Shown here: positions 50,508-59,897 of the stretch, piece by piece
Position numbering within the stretch: position 1 is the stretch's first letter
Layout: each line of letters starts with the position of its first letter
NCBI RefSeq assembly: GCF_000725385.1
Contig: NZ_CP008884.1
Location: 4,278,001-4,342,000, forward strand
Direction of reading: 5' to 3'
DNA: 64,000 nt
Origin: Dyella japonica A8
GTDB lineage: Bacteria > Pseudomonadota > Gammaproteobacteria > Xanthomonadales > Rhodanobacteraceae
Notes under the pieces: generated by a model
Seen by the model: the letters and a program-made list of their open reading frames with translations, nothing else
The model's database searches: none
Told to the model about the DNA's origin: nothing
Program-made: the position numbers and the translations under genes

Positions 50508-51503
50508 ATGAAGCGACACCCACCCTCTTCGCTGATCGCCCCCCGCCTGTTCGTGCTCTGGCTGGCCTTCCTGCTGTGCCTGCCGGGCGCCTGCCAGCGT
50601 GCCTATGGGCAGGACGTGGCCTCCGATGGCCTGCGGCAGTCCCGCGACGACGCGTGGTGGACCGGCCCCATGATGGCCAACTCCGCCGAGACGCTGCCGC
50701 CAGGGCATGTGCTGCTCGAGCCTTACCTCTACGACGTCGCCAGCCGCGGTTCGGACAGCTTCGGCTCGCGCACCTACATGAACTACGGCGTGGCCAACAA
50801 CTTCACCATGGGCATCATTCCGGTGTTCGGCTACAACCGCGTCAGCAACGCGCCCAACAGCAGCGGCGTGCAGGTGGGCGACATCACGGTGCAGGCGCAG
50901 TACCGCTTTCGGCAGTTCCATGAAGGAAGCTGGCTGCCCACCGTCGCCGTCAACGTGCAAGAGACCTTCCCCACCGGCAAATACGACCACCTCGGCAACC
51001 GCCCTGCCGACGGCCTTGGCAGTGGCGCGTACACGACCACCATCGGCCTCAATACGCAGACCTATGTGTGGATGCCGAACGGCCGCATCCTGCGCGTGCG
51101 CTTTGATGTGTCTGCATCGTTCTCGTCGCGCGCCGACGTCGAAGGCGTAAGCGTCTACGGTACCGACGCAAATTTTCGCGGCCATGCGCGCCCCGGCGTC
51201 AACGTCTTCGCCAACGCGGCGGCGGAATACAGCCTTACCCGCCACTGGGTGCTTGCGCTGGACGTGATCTACAGCCACAACAGCAGCACGCACGTGAGCG
51301 GGCAGGAATACGCGAACAACGATCCGTTCCCGCCCGACACGGCGCTGGGTGCGAAGTCGAACCGTTACATCGGCTTCGCGCCCGCCGTGGAATACAACTG
51401 GTCACCCAACATCGGCCTGCTGCTGGGCGTGCGCGTCATTCCATCGGGCAACCGCACGTCATCGTCCATCACGCCCGCCATCGCACTCAATTACGTGCAC
51501 TGA
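50508..51503 (+). CDS. Outer-membrane beta-barrel protein of the phenol-degradation MetA-like group
   Basis: A 331-residue protein with a signal peptide (about residues 1-35, hydrophobic core LFVLWLAFLLCLPGA, ending AYGQ). The body has alternating aromatic strands and ends in TPAIALNYVH, typical of an outer-membrane barrel; blocks such as PPGHVLLEPYLYD and NVQETFPTGKYD recall the transporter-like MetA-pathway family. The transported compound is unknown. It is divergent from the MocR gene and 12 nt upstream of the methyltransferase. Confidence 0.75.
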   Translation: MKRHPPSSLIAPRLFVLWLAFLLCLPGACQRAYGQDVASDGLRQSRDDAWWTGPMMANSAETLPPGHVLLEPYLYDVASRGSDSFGSRTYMNYGVANNFTMGIIPVFGYNRVSNAPNSSGVQVGDITVQAQYRFRQFHEGSWLPTVAVNVQETFPTGKYDHLGNRPADGLGSGAYTTTIGLNTQTYVWMPNGRILRVRFDVSASFSSRADVEGVSVYGTDANFRGHARPGVNVFANAAAEYSLTRHWVLALDVIYSHNSSTHVSGQEYANNDPFPPDTALGAKSNRYIGFAPAVEYNWSPNIGLLLGVRVIPSGNRTSSSITPAIALNYVH

Positions 51504-51515
51504 GGAAGTGACGCC

Positions 51516-52277
51516 ATGAATCGCTTGTGCCTGATCGCCGGCTCTGCCCTGCTGACTTTCGCCGCCACCTTGCCCGCCGCGCCGACACATCCACTGCCGA
51601 GTTTCGTCGGCCTGGCAATCGCCGACAAGAACCGCCCCGCTGACGACCGCGCGCTTGACGACCAGCGCCACCCTGCCGCCGTGCTCGGCTTCACTGGCAT
51701 CAAACCCGGTGACGTCGTGGTCGACCTGATGCCCGGCAAGGGTTACTACACGCGACTGTTCAGCCGCATGGTCGGGCCCAAGGGCAAGGTCTATGCGTTG
51801 CAACCGTCGGAAATGGACAAGAAGGCGCCGAAGGGGCTACAGAGCGTGCGCAGCTTTGCGGGAACGGAGGCCTATGCCAACGTCACCGTGCTCGTCGAGC
51901 CCGTCGCCGAACTCAAACTTCCCGAAACGGTGGACGTGATCTGGACCTCGCAAAACTACCACGACCTGCATGATCCCTTCATGGGTTCGCCCGACATGGC
52001 CAGGCTCGACAAGCAACTGTTCGATGCCCTGAAGCCCGGCGGCACGCTGATCGTGCTCGACCACGCCGCTGCGGCCGGCACGGGCATTTCAAAGACGGAC
52101 GACCTGCACCGCATCGACCCCGCCGCGGTGAAGAGCGAACTGGCGGCGGCCGGCTTCCAGTTCGAGGGCGAGAGCGACGCGCTGGCCAATCCCGCCGACG
52201 ATCACACCAAGGGCATCTACGACGCCGCCATCAAGGGGCACACGGATCGCTTCATCTACAAGTTCCGCAAACCGTAA
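51516..52277 (+). CDS. Exported class I SAM-dependent methyltransferase-like protein
   Basis: A 253-residue protein with a Sec signal peptide (about residues 1-21, ending LPAAP) and a Rossmann methyltransferase core: GDVVVDLMPGKGYYTRLFSR as motif I, TVDVIWTSQNYHD, and LKPGGTLIVLDHAA as the post-I region. SAM is not expected outside the cytosol, so either the signal is not cleaved or the protein has a non-catalytic or unusual role. It is probably in one unit with the barrel gene. Confidence 0.8.
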   Translation: MNRLCLIAGSALLTFAATLPAAPTHPLPSFVGLAIADKNRPADDRALDDQRHPAAVLGFTGIKPGDVVVDLMPGKGYYTRLFSRMVGPKGKVYALQPSEMDKKAPKGLQSVRSFAGTEAYANVTVLVEPVAELKLPETVDVIWTSQNYHDLHDPFMGSPDMARLDKQLFDALKPGGTLIVLDHAAAAGTGISKTDDLHRIDPAAVKSELAAAGFQFEGESDALANPADDHTKGIYDAAIKGHTDRFIYKFRKP

Positions 52278-52343
52278 TCCGTTTGTCCGGCGCACTTCAC
52301 CGTCCCCTCGTTGCGCGTCTTCGATTCAGGGCAACATGGGATA

Positions 52344-52473
52344 AGAGCCGCTAACAAAACCCCGCGAGATCCCAAGCTCGTCATTCCGGCGCCCCACAGG
52401 GACTAGCTTCGCGTCGCATGCCGGAATGACGGCGAGGGAAATGAGCATCCAAGCGCGATTTTGAACAGGCTCT
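52344..52473. repeat. Nested inverted-repeat element, CGTCATTCCGGC type, copy 2
   Basis: The left part matches copy 1 (GCTAACAAAACCCC then CTCGTCATTCCGGCGCCCCAC). Outer arms AGAGCC (52344-52349) and GGCTCT (52468-52473) enclose inner arms TCATTCCGGC/GCCGGAATGA. Its right end overlaps the LysR stop codon (52472-52474). The rest of the 52278-52471 gap shows no gene. Confidence 0.7.
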
Positions 52474-53365
52474 AAGTATCGCCCTTGATGAAATCAACGA
52501 AGGCGCGCAGCGGCGCCGGCATGTGGCTGCGGCTGGGGTAGTACAGCAGCGGCCCGGTAAAGCGCTGGCACCAGTCGTCCAGTATCGGAAGCAACGCGCC
52601 GCTCGCCAGATGCGGCCGCAGGAATTCCTCAAAGGTATGGATGATGCCAAGGCCCGCCACGGCGGCTTCCACTTCCATCTCCACGGTGGAAGCCAGCAGT
52701 GGGCCCTCCGGCCGCAGGCGCACCGTCTTGCCGCGTCGCTCGAACTCCCACGCAGCCACGACGCCACTGGGAAAACGATGCCGGATGCAAGCGTGGTCCA
52801 CCAGCTCCTGCGGACGCGTGGGATGCCCGCGCTCCGCCAGGTACGCCGGCGATGCCGCCGCCACGAAGCGCTGCACGCGCGGACCGATCGGCAGCGCGAT
52901 CATGTCGCGCTCCACGCGTTCTTCGTAGCGGATGCCGGCATCGCAGCCGGCCGCCAGCACGTCCACGAAGGCATCGTCGGTGATCACGTCCAGCGTGATA
53001 CCCGGATGCGTCTTCAGAAAGCGCGAGGCGATGGACGGAAGAATGTGCCGCGCGACGATGGACGGCACATTGAGACGCAGCGTGCCCGTCGGACTGTCAC
53101 GATACGCGTTGATGCTGTCCAGCGCGCTGCCGATCTCGCCGATCAGCGGCCCGAGGCGTTCGAGCAGGCGCTGTCCGGCTTCGGTCAGCGTGACGCTGCG
53201 CGTGGTCCGGTTGAGTAGACGCACGCCCAGGCGCGACTCCAGCCGCCGCAGCGCCGCGCTGAGTGCGGAGGCCGAAACGCCAGCCTGCGCCGCCGCGCCG
53301 CGGAAACCGCGGGCGCGCGCCACCGCCAGGAACGCTTCGACATCGGCAAGGCCAAGCTCTTCCAT
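52472..53365 (-). CDS. LysR-family transcriptional regulator
   Basis: A 297-residue regulator with an N-terminal helix-turn-helix (AAQAGVSASALSAALRRLES, about residues 24-43) and a substrate-binding domain from about residue 88 (GTLRLNVPSIVARHILP). The ATG at 53365 (MEELGLADVEAF) is preferred to one 12 codons upstream because it fits the family start. It is divergent from the aldo/keto reductase, its likely target. Its stop codon lies within a dispersed repeat. Confidence 0.92.
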   Translation of the reverse strand: MEELGLADVEAFLAVARARGFRGAAAQAGVSASALSAALRRLESRLGVRLLNRTTRSVTLTEAGQRLLERLGPLIGEIGSALDSINAYRDSPTGTLRLNVPSIVARHILPSIASRFLKTHPGITLDVITDDAFVDVLAAGCDAGIRYEERVERDMIALPIGPRVQRFVAAASPAYLAERGHPTRPQELVDHACIRHRFPSGVVAAWEFERRGKTVRLRPEGPLLASTVEMEVEAAVAGLGIIHTFEEFLRPHLASGALLPILDDWCQRFTGPLLYYPSRSHMPAPLRAFVDFIKGDT

Positions 53366-53387
53366 TGTGCTAATTCCTGCACAGGTC

Positions 53388-53413
53388 GTACGGATAGACA
53401 CGGATTATCGTAC
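53388..53413. promoter_or_regulatory. Candidate LysR operator
   Basis: GTACGGATA (53388-53396) and TTATCGTAC (53405-53413) form an imperfect inverted repeat, each half containing TCGTAC or GTACGA, in the 110-nt gap between the LysR gene and the aldo/keto reductase. The size and place fit an autoregulatory LysR site. Confidence 0.45.
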
Positions 53414-53475
53414 ACCGCACGCGACGCCATACTTTGCCTGTTCCGATTCCCCACCACCTCCTGGAGAGACGCACC

Positions 53476-54480
53476 ATGCAATACCGTCAACTTGGCGCCA
53501 CCGGTCCCCGCGTTTCCGCCCTTGGCCTGGGCTGCATGGGCATGTCGGGCATGTATGGGCCGTCCGACCGTGCCGAAAGCATCGCCACCATCCATGCCGC
53601 GCTGGACGCTGGCATCGGCCTGCTCGATACCGGCGACTTCTATGGCATGGGTCACAATGAAATGCTCATCGGCGAAGCGCTGAAGAACGTGCCGCGCGAC
53701 AAGGCACTGATCAGCGTGAAGTTCGGCGCGCTGCGCGGCCCGGCCGGCGACTGGCTCGGCTACGACGCACGTCCCGCCGCGGTGAAGAACTTCCTGGCCT
53801 ATACGCTGCAGCGCCTTGGCGTCGACTACATCGACGTCTATCGCCCCGCGCGCCTCGACCCCAACGTGCCGGTCGAGGACACCATCGGCGCTATCGCCGA
53901 TCTGGTGAAGGCCGGCTACGTGCGCCACATTGGCCTGTCCGAGGTGGGTGCGGAAACCATCCGCCGCGCCGCCGCGGTGCACCCCATCGTCGACCTGCAG
54001 ATCGAGTACTCGCTGATCTCCCGCGGCATCGAGGACAGCATCCTGCCGACCTGCCGCGAACTGGGCATCGGCATCACCGCCTATGGCGTGCTGTCGCGTG
54101 GCCTGATCAGCGGACACTGGGACAAGAACAGCGCGGGCGCCGGCGATTTCCGCGCGCACAGCCCGCGCTTCCAGGCCGGCAACGTCGATCACAACCTCGC
54201 GCTGGTCGAGGCCCTGCGCCAGATCGCCGCAAAGAAGAACGTGTCCGTCGCGCAACTCGCCATTGCATGGGTCGCGGCGCAGGGCAAGGACATCGTGCCG
54301 CTGGTCGGCGCACGTCGTCGGGATCGCCTTGCCGAAGCGCTGGGGTCGTTCGAGGTGGTGCTGACTGCCGATGACCTGGCCACCATCGAAGCTGCCGTGC
54401 CGAAGAACGCTGCCGCCGGTGACCGCTACGCCGCCGCGCAGATGGCGCACCTGGACAGCGAACAGGCACGCTCCCACTGA
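53476..54480 (+). CDS. Aldo/keto reductase
   Basis: A 334-residue TIM-barrel NADPH oxidoreductase. The start MQYRQLGATGPRVSALG follows GGAGAG by eight bases. Catalytic Asp51, Tyr56 (DTGDFYG) and Lys82 (SVKFG) are present, but the block that usually carries the catalytic His (Y-Q-H-R-x-D-P) reads VYRPARLDP, with Ala125 at the His place. NADPH-binding residues near the C-terminus are normal (VGARRRDRL). A subfamily with this change probably exists; the substrate is unknown. It is divergent from the LysR gene. Confidence 0.9.
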   Translation: MQYRQLGATGPRVSALGLGCMGMSGMYGPSDRAESIATIHAALDAGIGLLDTGDFYGMGHNEMLIGEALKNVPRDKALISVKFGALRGPAGDWLGYDARPAAVKNFLAYTLQRLGVDYIDVYRPARLDPNVPVEDTIGAIADLVKAGYVRHIGLSEVGAETIRRAAAVHPIVDLQIEYSLISRGIEDSILPTCRELGIGITAYGVLSRGLISGHWDKNSAGAGDFRAHSPRFQAGNVDHNLALVEALRQIAAKKNVSVAQLAIAWVAAQGKDIVPLVGARRRDRLAEALGSFEVVLTADDLATIEAAVPKNAAAGDRYAAAQMAHLDSEQARSH

Positions 54481-54564
54481 CGGCAACGTGGCCGTATCGA
54501 TCACCGCCGATACGACCACGACACTGCCGCGATTGCTCACGCCAGGGAGAAACCTCGAACGATC

Positions 54565-54592
54565 CGTCATTCCCGCGCAGGCGGGAATGACG
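54565..54592. repeat. Short CGTCATTCCCGC inverted repeat
   Basis: A 12-bp perfect stem CGTCATTCCCGC/GCGGGAATGACG with a 4-nt loop lies between the aldo/keto reductase and the acyl-CoA dehydrogenase. It shares its ends with the larger element at 57033-57166. Confidence 0.75.
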
Positions 54593-54657
54593 AGCGGAAA
54601 AGCACGGCTTCCCGGGGCTGCCTATACTCTAGGACACCGATCCGTCGAGAGCCGATC

Positions 54658-56304
54658 ATGGGATTCCTGCAAGATCCGCCGCAGCTCGCTCATCCGTATC
54701 GTGAAGACCCACTGCTGCGTGCCATGCTTCGCCGCGCGCTGCCGCCGTCGCGACTCGCCGCCATCGAAAACGACCTGGAAGCCCTCGGCGATTACGCGCT
54801 GATGGCATGGCAACGCGCGTGCCGCAGCACGCGCCGCAAACCCGTGCTCACGCAGTGGGATGCCTGGGGTCGACGCGTCGACCGCATCGAGCTTACCGAG
54901 GCCTGGCAGGAAGGTCCGCACATCACCACCCGGCACGCCGTGCTGGCTGCCGGCCATGAAGCGCACGAGCACGCGCGGCTGGAGGAATTCGCGCGCGCCT
55001 ACCTCTATCACGTGGCCAGCGAGTTCTACAGCTGCCCACTGGCGATGACCGACGGTGCGGCGACGGCGCTGAAGGCGTCGGGCAACAAGGCATTGATCGA
55101 ACGCGCACTGCCGCACCTGCTCAGCCGCGACGCATCGACGTTCTGGCTGAGCGGCCAGTGGATGACGGAGAACGCGGGCGGCTCCGACGTGGGCAACACG
55201 GAAACCGTGGCGCGGCAGGATGCATCAGGCCAGTGGCGTCTTTACGGCCGCAAGTGGTTCAGCTCGGCCGTGGTCGGCGACATGGCGCTGGCGCTCGCAC
55301 GACCGGAAGGCGCCGGCCCCGGACCTGGCGCGCTCGCGCTGTTCTACGTGGAGACGATGGACGGCGACAGGCGCAAGCCTGAACTTGTCATCGATCGCCT
55401 GAAGGACAAGCTCGGCACGCACGAATTGCCCACGGCGGAAATCCACCTTGACGGCCTGCCGGCGTGGCCGCTCGGCGAGTTGTCGAATGGCGTGCGCCAG
55501 GTGGCGCCGATGCTCAACATCACGCGCACGTGGAACGCCGTGGGCGCGACCGCCAGCATGGCGCGCGCGCTGTCGCTGGCGCGCGATTACGCCACGCGGC
55601 GCCACGCCTTCGGCAAGCGCCTGATCGACCAGCCGCTGCACGCGCAGACGCTGGCCGACATGCAGGCGGAGTTCGAAGGCGCGTTCGCCCTCACTTTCGA
55701 AGTGGCACATCTGCTCGGGCGCGTGGAGCAAGGCGCCGCGCCACCCCACGAAGCCGCCCTGCTGCGCCTGCTCACGCCACTGGCCAAGCTGTGGACGGGC
55801 AAGATGGCCGTGGAGCTGTGCTCCGAGGCGCTGGAATGCTTCGGCGGCGCGGGCTACATCGAAGATACCGGCCTACCGCAGCTGCTGCGCGACGCGCAGG
55901 TCTATGCGATCTGGGAGGGCACCACCAACGTGCTGTCGCTGGACAGCCTGCGTGCGCTGGCGGGTGACCACCTCGGCGCCTTGCGGACGGCCATCGAAAC
56001 GTGGCTGGCCGATAGCATCGATGCGCACGCGCGGCAGGAGATCCACAAGGCGCTGGATGCGGCTACCGCCTACCTGCAAACCAATGCGAACCAGCGCGAT
56101 GCGCTGGAGGCAGGCGCCCGCGGGCTGGCCCTCACCCTTGCCCGCTGCACCGCCGCAGCGCTGCTGGCCCGTCACGACACCTGGTCTGCCCCGCATGGTC
56201 ACGCGCGCACCGCCGCGGCGCTGCGGCGCTTCGTGGCGCACGGGCTGTCGCGGCTGTCCGCCGCCGATCCCACCGACACGGCGCTGTTGCTGGGCCCGCA
56301 TTGA
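54658..56304 (+). CDS. Acyl-CoA dehydrogenase, AidB-like
   Basis: A 548-residue flavoprotein of the AidB-like acyl-CoA dehydrogenase group. The N-terminal extension and HEAHEHARLEEFARAYLYH resemble AidB; FAD-binding blocks are WLSGQWMTENAGGSDVGNTE and GRKWFSSAVVGDMALALARP, and the C-terminal AIWEGTTNVLSLDSLRAL carries the expected Glu (about residue 419). In E. coli AidB is part of the alkylation response; whether this one acts in DNA protection or in acyl-CoA oxidation is not clear. No other beta-oxidation gene is adjacent. Confidence 0.9.
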   Translation: MGFLQDPPQLAHPYREDPLLRAMLRRALPPSRLAAIENDLEALGDYALMAWQRACRSTRRKPVLTQWDAWGRRVDRIELTEAWQEGPHITTRHAVLAAGHEAHEHARLEEFARAYLYHVASEFYSCPLAMTDGAATALKASGNKALIERALPHLLSRDASTFWLSGQWMTENAGGSDVGNTETVARQDASGQWRLYGRKWFSSAVVGDMALALARPEGAGPGPGALALFYVETMDGDRRKPELVIDRLKDKLGTHELPTAEIHLDGLPAWPLGELSNGVRQVAPMLNITRTWNAVGATASMARALSLARDYATRRHAFGKRLIDQPLHAQTLADMQAEFEGAFALTFEVAHLLGRVEQGAAPPHEAALLRLLTPLAKLWTGKMAVELCSEALECFGGAGYIEDTGLPQLLRDAQVYAIWEGTTNVLSLDSLRALAGDHLGALRTAIETWLADSIDAHARQEIHKALDAATAYLQTNANQRDALEAGARGLALTLARCTAAALLARHDTWSAPHGHARTAAALRRFVAHGLSRLSAADPTDTALLLGPH

Positions 56305-56317
56305 GCCGTCCGACACC

Positions 56318-56415
56318 CTGTGGGCGCGCACCCTGTGCGCGACTGGCGTGCCCCAATACCGCCTACTGAGCGGCCCTTGTGACGCCGCGGTCGCGCACAG
56401 GGTGCGCTCCCACAG
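56318..56415. repeat. REP-like palindromic element, copy C
   Basis: Arms at 56318-56343 and 56390-56415 match copies A and B; the left arm differs by one base (GTGGGCGCG for GTGGGAGCG). The loop of 46 nt is unlike the other loops. It lies 13 nt after the dehydrogenase stop. Confidence 0.85.
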
Positions 56416-56510
56416 GGAAGGGCTCCGGCCATGTGGCCGCTGCCCAAAACATGCGCCGAACGCCCGCAGGCCCTAAAATGTCCCTTTCCCCACCCTGGCG
56501 ACCCACGACC

Positions 56511-57002
56511 ATGCAGCATCTGACCATCGTCACCACCGGCGGCACCATCGACAAGATCTATTTCGACGACAAGTCGGACTACAAGATCGGTTCGCCGCAG
56601 ATCGGCGACATCCTCAGCCAGCTCGGCGTGGCCTTCCAGTTCGACGTGATCCCGATCCTGCGCAAGGACAGCCTGCACATGGGCGATGAGGATCGCGCGC
56701 TGGTGCGCTCCACCATCGAGGCGCAGCCGCACCGCCACGTGCTGGTGACGCACGGCACCGACACCATGGTGGAGACCGCGCGCGAACTGGCCAGCATCAA
56801 GGGCAAGGTGATCGTGCTCACCGGTGCACTGAACCCCGCGCGCTTCCAGGGCTCGGACGCGGTGTTCAACATCGGCTGTGCCGTCGCGGCCGTGCAGACG
56901 TTGCCGGATGGCGTCTACATCACCATGAACGGCCGCGTGTGGGATCCGGCGAAGGTGCGCAAGAACCGCGATGCGAACCGGTTTGAGGAAAGCAACGGCT
57001 GA
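56511..57002 (+). CDS. Asparaginase N-terminal-domain homologue
   Basis: A 163-residue protein equal to the N-terminal catalytic domain of type I/II L-asparaginases: the first nucleophile block LTIVTTGGTIDKIYF and the second block VLVTHGTDTMVETA with Thr, Asp and nearby Lys (SIKGKVIVLTGA) are present. The C-terminal domain that completes the active site in the usual 330-residue enzyme is missing, and no frameshifted remnant follows. Short homologues are known, so it may be a natural one-domain protein; activity is uncertain. A start 12 codons upstream (56475) is also in frame. Confidence 0.85.
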   Translation: MQHLTIVTTGGTIDKIYFDDKSDYKIGSPQIGDILSQLGVAFQFDVIPILRKDSLHMGDEDRALVRSTIEAQPHRHVLVTHGTDTMVETARELASIKGKVIVLTGALNPARFQGSDAVFNIGCAVAAVQTLPDGVYITMNGRVWDPAKVRKNRDANRFEESNG

Positions 57003-57032
57003 TCCTTGGCGCGCCGGCGAACTTCTTTGGCT

Positions 57033-57166
57033 CGTCATTCCCGCGAACCCCGCAAAAGGGGGCAAGCGCGGGAATCCAGTGACTTTCCATCGAGCCCGGA
57101 GCACAAAAAGCTAAAGGCCCTGGATTCCCGCGCTTGCCCCCTTTTGCGGGGTTCGCGGGAATGACG
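57033..57166. repeat. MITE-like element with 46-nt perfect inverted ends
   Basis: Perfect 46-nt inverted arms (57033-57078 and 57121-57166) begin CGTCATTCCCGCGAACCCCG and continue to GCGGGAATCCA, around a 42-nt centre. The total is 134 nt, with no coding capacity. It lies between the asparaginase gene and the terminator of the S53 peptidase. The ends are shared with the short repeat at 54565-54592. Confidence 0.85.
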
Positions 57167-57190
57167 ATGTCTTTGTAGTGTTGTTGCACA

Positions 57191-57220
57191 AAGAGCCCGG
57201 TCACCGCTGACCGGGCTCTT
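57191..57220. terminator. Terminator between the S53 peptidase and asparaginase genes
   Basis: A 12-bp perfect stem AAGAGCCCGGTC/GACCGGGCTCTT with a 6-nt loop lies 25 nt after the peptidase stop (minus strand). T-rich stretches flank both sides (CTTTTA on plus, CTTTGTG on minus), so it could serve both converging genes. Confidence 0.7.
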
Positions 57221-57245
57221 CGCTTTTACGCCACGGCAATGGCGC

Positions 57246-59897
57246 TTACTGCACCGTCAGGTTCACGTCGTCGAGCACGAACGAGGTCTGCAGCGACGCG
57301 TCTTCCGTACCGGTGAACTTCAGCGTCACCGTCTGGCCGATATACGCGCTGAGGTCGAAGCTCGCCAGCGAATAACCCGAAGCCGCATTGAGGTTCGAGT
57401 ACGTCGCCAGCGTCTTCAGCACCGTGCCGCTGCTGTTGAGCACCTGCACGCTCAGCTTGTCGTACGCCGTGGTGGTGCTGGTCTCGGCGGTATCGACATG
57501 CAGGTAGAACGTCAGCTTGGCCGAGGTCTTACCGCTGGGGATGGCCACCTTCTGCGACACCGTGTCGGTGTGCGTGGTGCCGTAGCCGTCCAGCCAGGCG
57601 AACCAGGTGCCGCTGTGCGCCGTCTCGCCACTGCAGGTGCTGTTGCTGCAGAGCGTGCCGGAGCTCATCGACCACGGCGTGGCCGCGCCAGTCTCGAAGC
57701 CCGGGTTCACGATGATCTGCGACGGCGTGCTGCCGCCCGACACCGTCACCGAGGACGTCTTGCTCGAGGTCTTCGCGCTCACGCCGTCCGTCACCGTCTC
57801 CGTCACGTTGTACGTGCCGGCAGCGGCGTAGGTGTGGCTCGGGCTGGCCGAGGTCGAGGTGCCGCCGTCGCCGAAGGTCCACGCGTACGAGGAGATGCTG
57901 CCACCCGTATCCGTCGAGCTGTCGGTGAAGGTGGCGGTCAGGCCGTTGGTGACAAAGCTGAAGTTCGCCGTCGGCGTGCCACCCGTGGTGCCGCCACCGC
58001 CGCCGCCCCAGTACTGGGTCACGTAGCTGTTGAACTTGGCGATGTCGAGCGAACCCCAGCCGGTGGAGTTGTCGTAGCCGGCCTTGGCGGCATAGCCGTA
58101 GCCGTTGTAGCCGTTATTGCCCGAGGTGACGTCATGCAGCGGCGAGGCGTCGGTCGGGAAATGGGCGTACATGTTCTGGGTCGGCAGGCCCAGCGTGTTG
58201 TTGTTGGCCGAGAGGATACGCGCCCAGATACCGACGAAGATCGGCGAGGCCAGGCTGGTGCCGCCGATCTGATAGGCGGTGCCTTGGATGTAGATGTTCG
58301 CGCCGGTCGACTGCGCGGCATCGAACGCAAGGTCAGGCACCTGGCGCATCGTGGCCGACGAACCCAGCGCCGTCGTCTGCCAGCTCGGGGCGGATTCGAA
58401 CAGGCTCACGCCGCCGCCGGTCGCCCACAGGCGCTCGTTGCTATCCGTCTGGCTGATGGCCGACAGGCCTTCGTTCCACACCGTTTCACCCGCCCAGGCC
58501 GTGCCGTTGGTGCTCAGCGTGGTGCCGCCCACCGCCACCACGTTCGGCGAGGTGGCCGGCTCGCTCACCGAGTAGTGGCTCAGCGAGATCTGCACCGTGC
58601 CAGCCGAGTTGGCGACGTAGCCCGGGGCACCGGTCGAGTCGGTGGACCACTGGTACACGCCCGCATCGCCCGAGGCGATGGAGAAAGTCTGACCCTGCGC
58701 CACGGCCTGCGCGAAGATCTTGTCGTCGGCGGCCTGCGTACCGGAGCTGTTCGCCGCCGATTCGTCTTCGCCCAGCGACACGTTGATCACCTTGGCCACG
58801 TTGTCGGTCACGGCGCGGTTGTACGCGGCAGTGATGGCGGCGTCGGTGAGGCAGCTGTCGTTGGCGTCGCAGTTCGGCGCGGTATAGAAGATCAGCGTGT
58901 TCACGCCGCCCGAGGTGCCGGTGATGGTCTGGCTGTCCAGGTTCCATTCGCCGTCGCCGTTCGGATCGTCCGCGTAGGCGCTGGTGCCGGTCTTCACCAC
59001 CTGGGTGTTCACCGCGCTCATACCGGCGTTGGTGGTGAAGGTGTTGAGGTCGGTGATGGTCTGGGTCAGGTCACCCCAGGTGATGATGCCGACCTTGGTG
59101 TTGGACGCGGTCGGCGTGCTGCCCACGTCATAGATCGCGGGGAAATCCTGCGGGTTGTGCGACGCCTGCGTACCGGTCGCCTGGATGCCCACGCTGTTGG
59201 CGCCCGCATGCACCGGCCCCTTGATGTGGTGCATGGTGTGCGGCACGTTGAGGTTCTGCAGGCCGAGCACCGAATCCACGATGCCGCCCAGCGCCGCCGG
59301 CACCTGCACCGCCGAGTCGTTGGCGATGCGCTGCTTGCCGCCGTACTGGAAGGTGCGCATGTTGGTGCGGAACGCCGCGTTCACCGTGTTCGCGTTGCCA
59401 TCCGCCTCGACCAGCATGTTGTTGGGCGATACGCGGACGTTGCTGAAACCGGACTGGCTCAGATGCGCCATGACCTGCGCCACCTGGGCATCGGTCGGCG
59501 CGTAGCGCGCCTTGAACTGCGCCGGGGTCAGGAAGTGGTGGAACTGCGCGCTGCCCGGCGTGTTGACCGCGTGCAGGAAGGTCTCCAGCTCATTCACGTT
59601 GCGCAGGTTGAGGCTCAGCGCCACGTGCATGGGCTTGCTGGCTTCCAGCGGCGACACGGTGGCCGCGTCGATCTTCGGCGAGCCGTGCATGCTCAGCGTC
59701 CAGCTGCCGCCGGAGGCTGCCGCCGTGGTCAGTGCCGTGGCGGGCGCCACGGCATGCGTCATGGCGGCCTGCGTGCGCACGCCGACCCAGCCGTCATGGG
59801 TGGTGGCGTGCAACGAACCTGCCATGGCGAACGACATCGTCAACGGCAGCAGTGCCTTACGAAGTGCCTTTCCCCGCAAATCGATACGAACAGCCAT
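57246..59897 (-). CDS. Secreted S53 (sedolisin/kumamolisin) peptidase with PKD and C-terminal beta-sandwich
   Basis: An 883-residue secreted acid-type serine-carboxyl peptidase. Order: a signal peptide (to about residue 36, ending LHAT), an activation pro-domain (about 60-210), the S53 catalytic domain (about 250-620), a Gly/Thr linker, a PKD domain (about 635-715; [11 protein letters not shown]) and a C-terminal jelly-roll-like domain (VNPGFETG to [12 protein letters not shown]). Catalytic residues: Glu317 and Asp321 in GEWNLDSQ, Asp411 in ASGDAG and Ser548 in IGGTSLASP. The start at 59897 has AAGGAG nearby; the open frame runs further upstream but without a signal. It probably degrades external protein. 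Confidence 0.93.
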   Translation of the reverse strand: MAVRIDLRGKALRKALLPLTMSFAMAGSLHATTHDGWVGVRTQAAMTHAVAPATALTTAAASGGSWTLSMHGSPKIDAATVSPLEASKPMHVALSLNLRNVNELETFLHAVNTPGSAQFHHFLTPAQFKARYAPTDAQVAQVMAHLSQSGFSNVRVSPNNMLVEADGNANTVNAAFRTNMRTFQYGGKQRIANDSAVQVPAALGGIVDSVLGLQNLNVPHTMHHIKGPVHAGANSVGIQATGTQASHNPQDFPAIYDVGSTPTASNTKVGIITWGDLTQTITDLNTFTTNAGMSAVNTQVVKTGTSAYADDPNGDGEWNLDSQTITGTSGGVNTLIFYTAPNCDANDSCLTDAAITAAYNRAVTDNVAKVINVSLGEDESAANSSGTQAADDKIFAQAVAQGQTFSIASGDAGVYQWSTDSTGAPGYVANSAGTVQISLSHYSVSEPATSPNVVAVGGTTLSTNGTAWAGETVWNEGLSAISQTDSNERLWATGGGVSLFESAPSWQTTALGSSATMRQVPDLAFDAAQSTGANIYIQGTAYQIGGTSLASPIFVGIWARILSANNNTLGLPTQNMYAHFPTDASPLHDVTSGNNGYNGYGYAAKAGYDNSTGWGSLDIAKFNSYVTQYWGGGGGGTTGGTPTANFSFVTNGLTATFTDSSTDTGGSISSYAWTFGDGGTSTSASPSHTYAAAGTYNVTETVTDGVSAKTSSKTSSVTVSGGSTPSQIIVNPGFETGAATPWSMSSGTLCSNSTCSGETAHSGTWFAWLDGYGTTHTDTVSQKVAIPSGKTSAKLTFYLHVDTAETSTTTAYDKLSVQVLNSSGTVLKTLATYSNLNAASGYSLASFDLSAYIGQTVTLKFTGTEDASLQTSFVLDDVNLTVQ

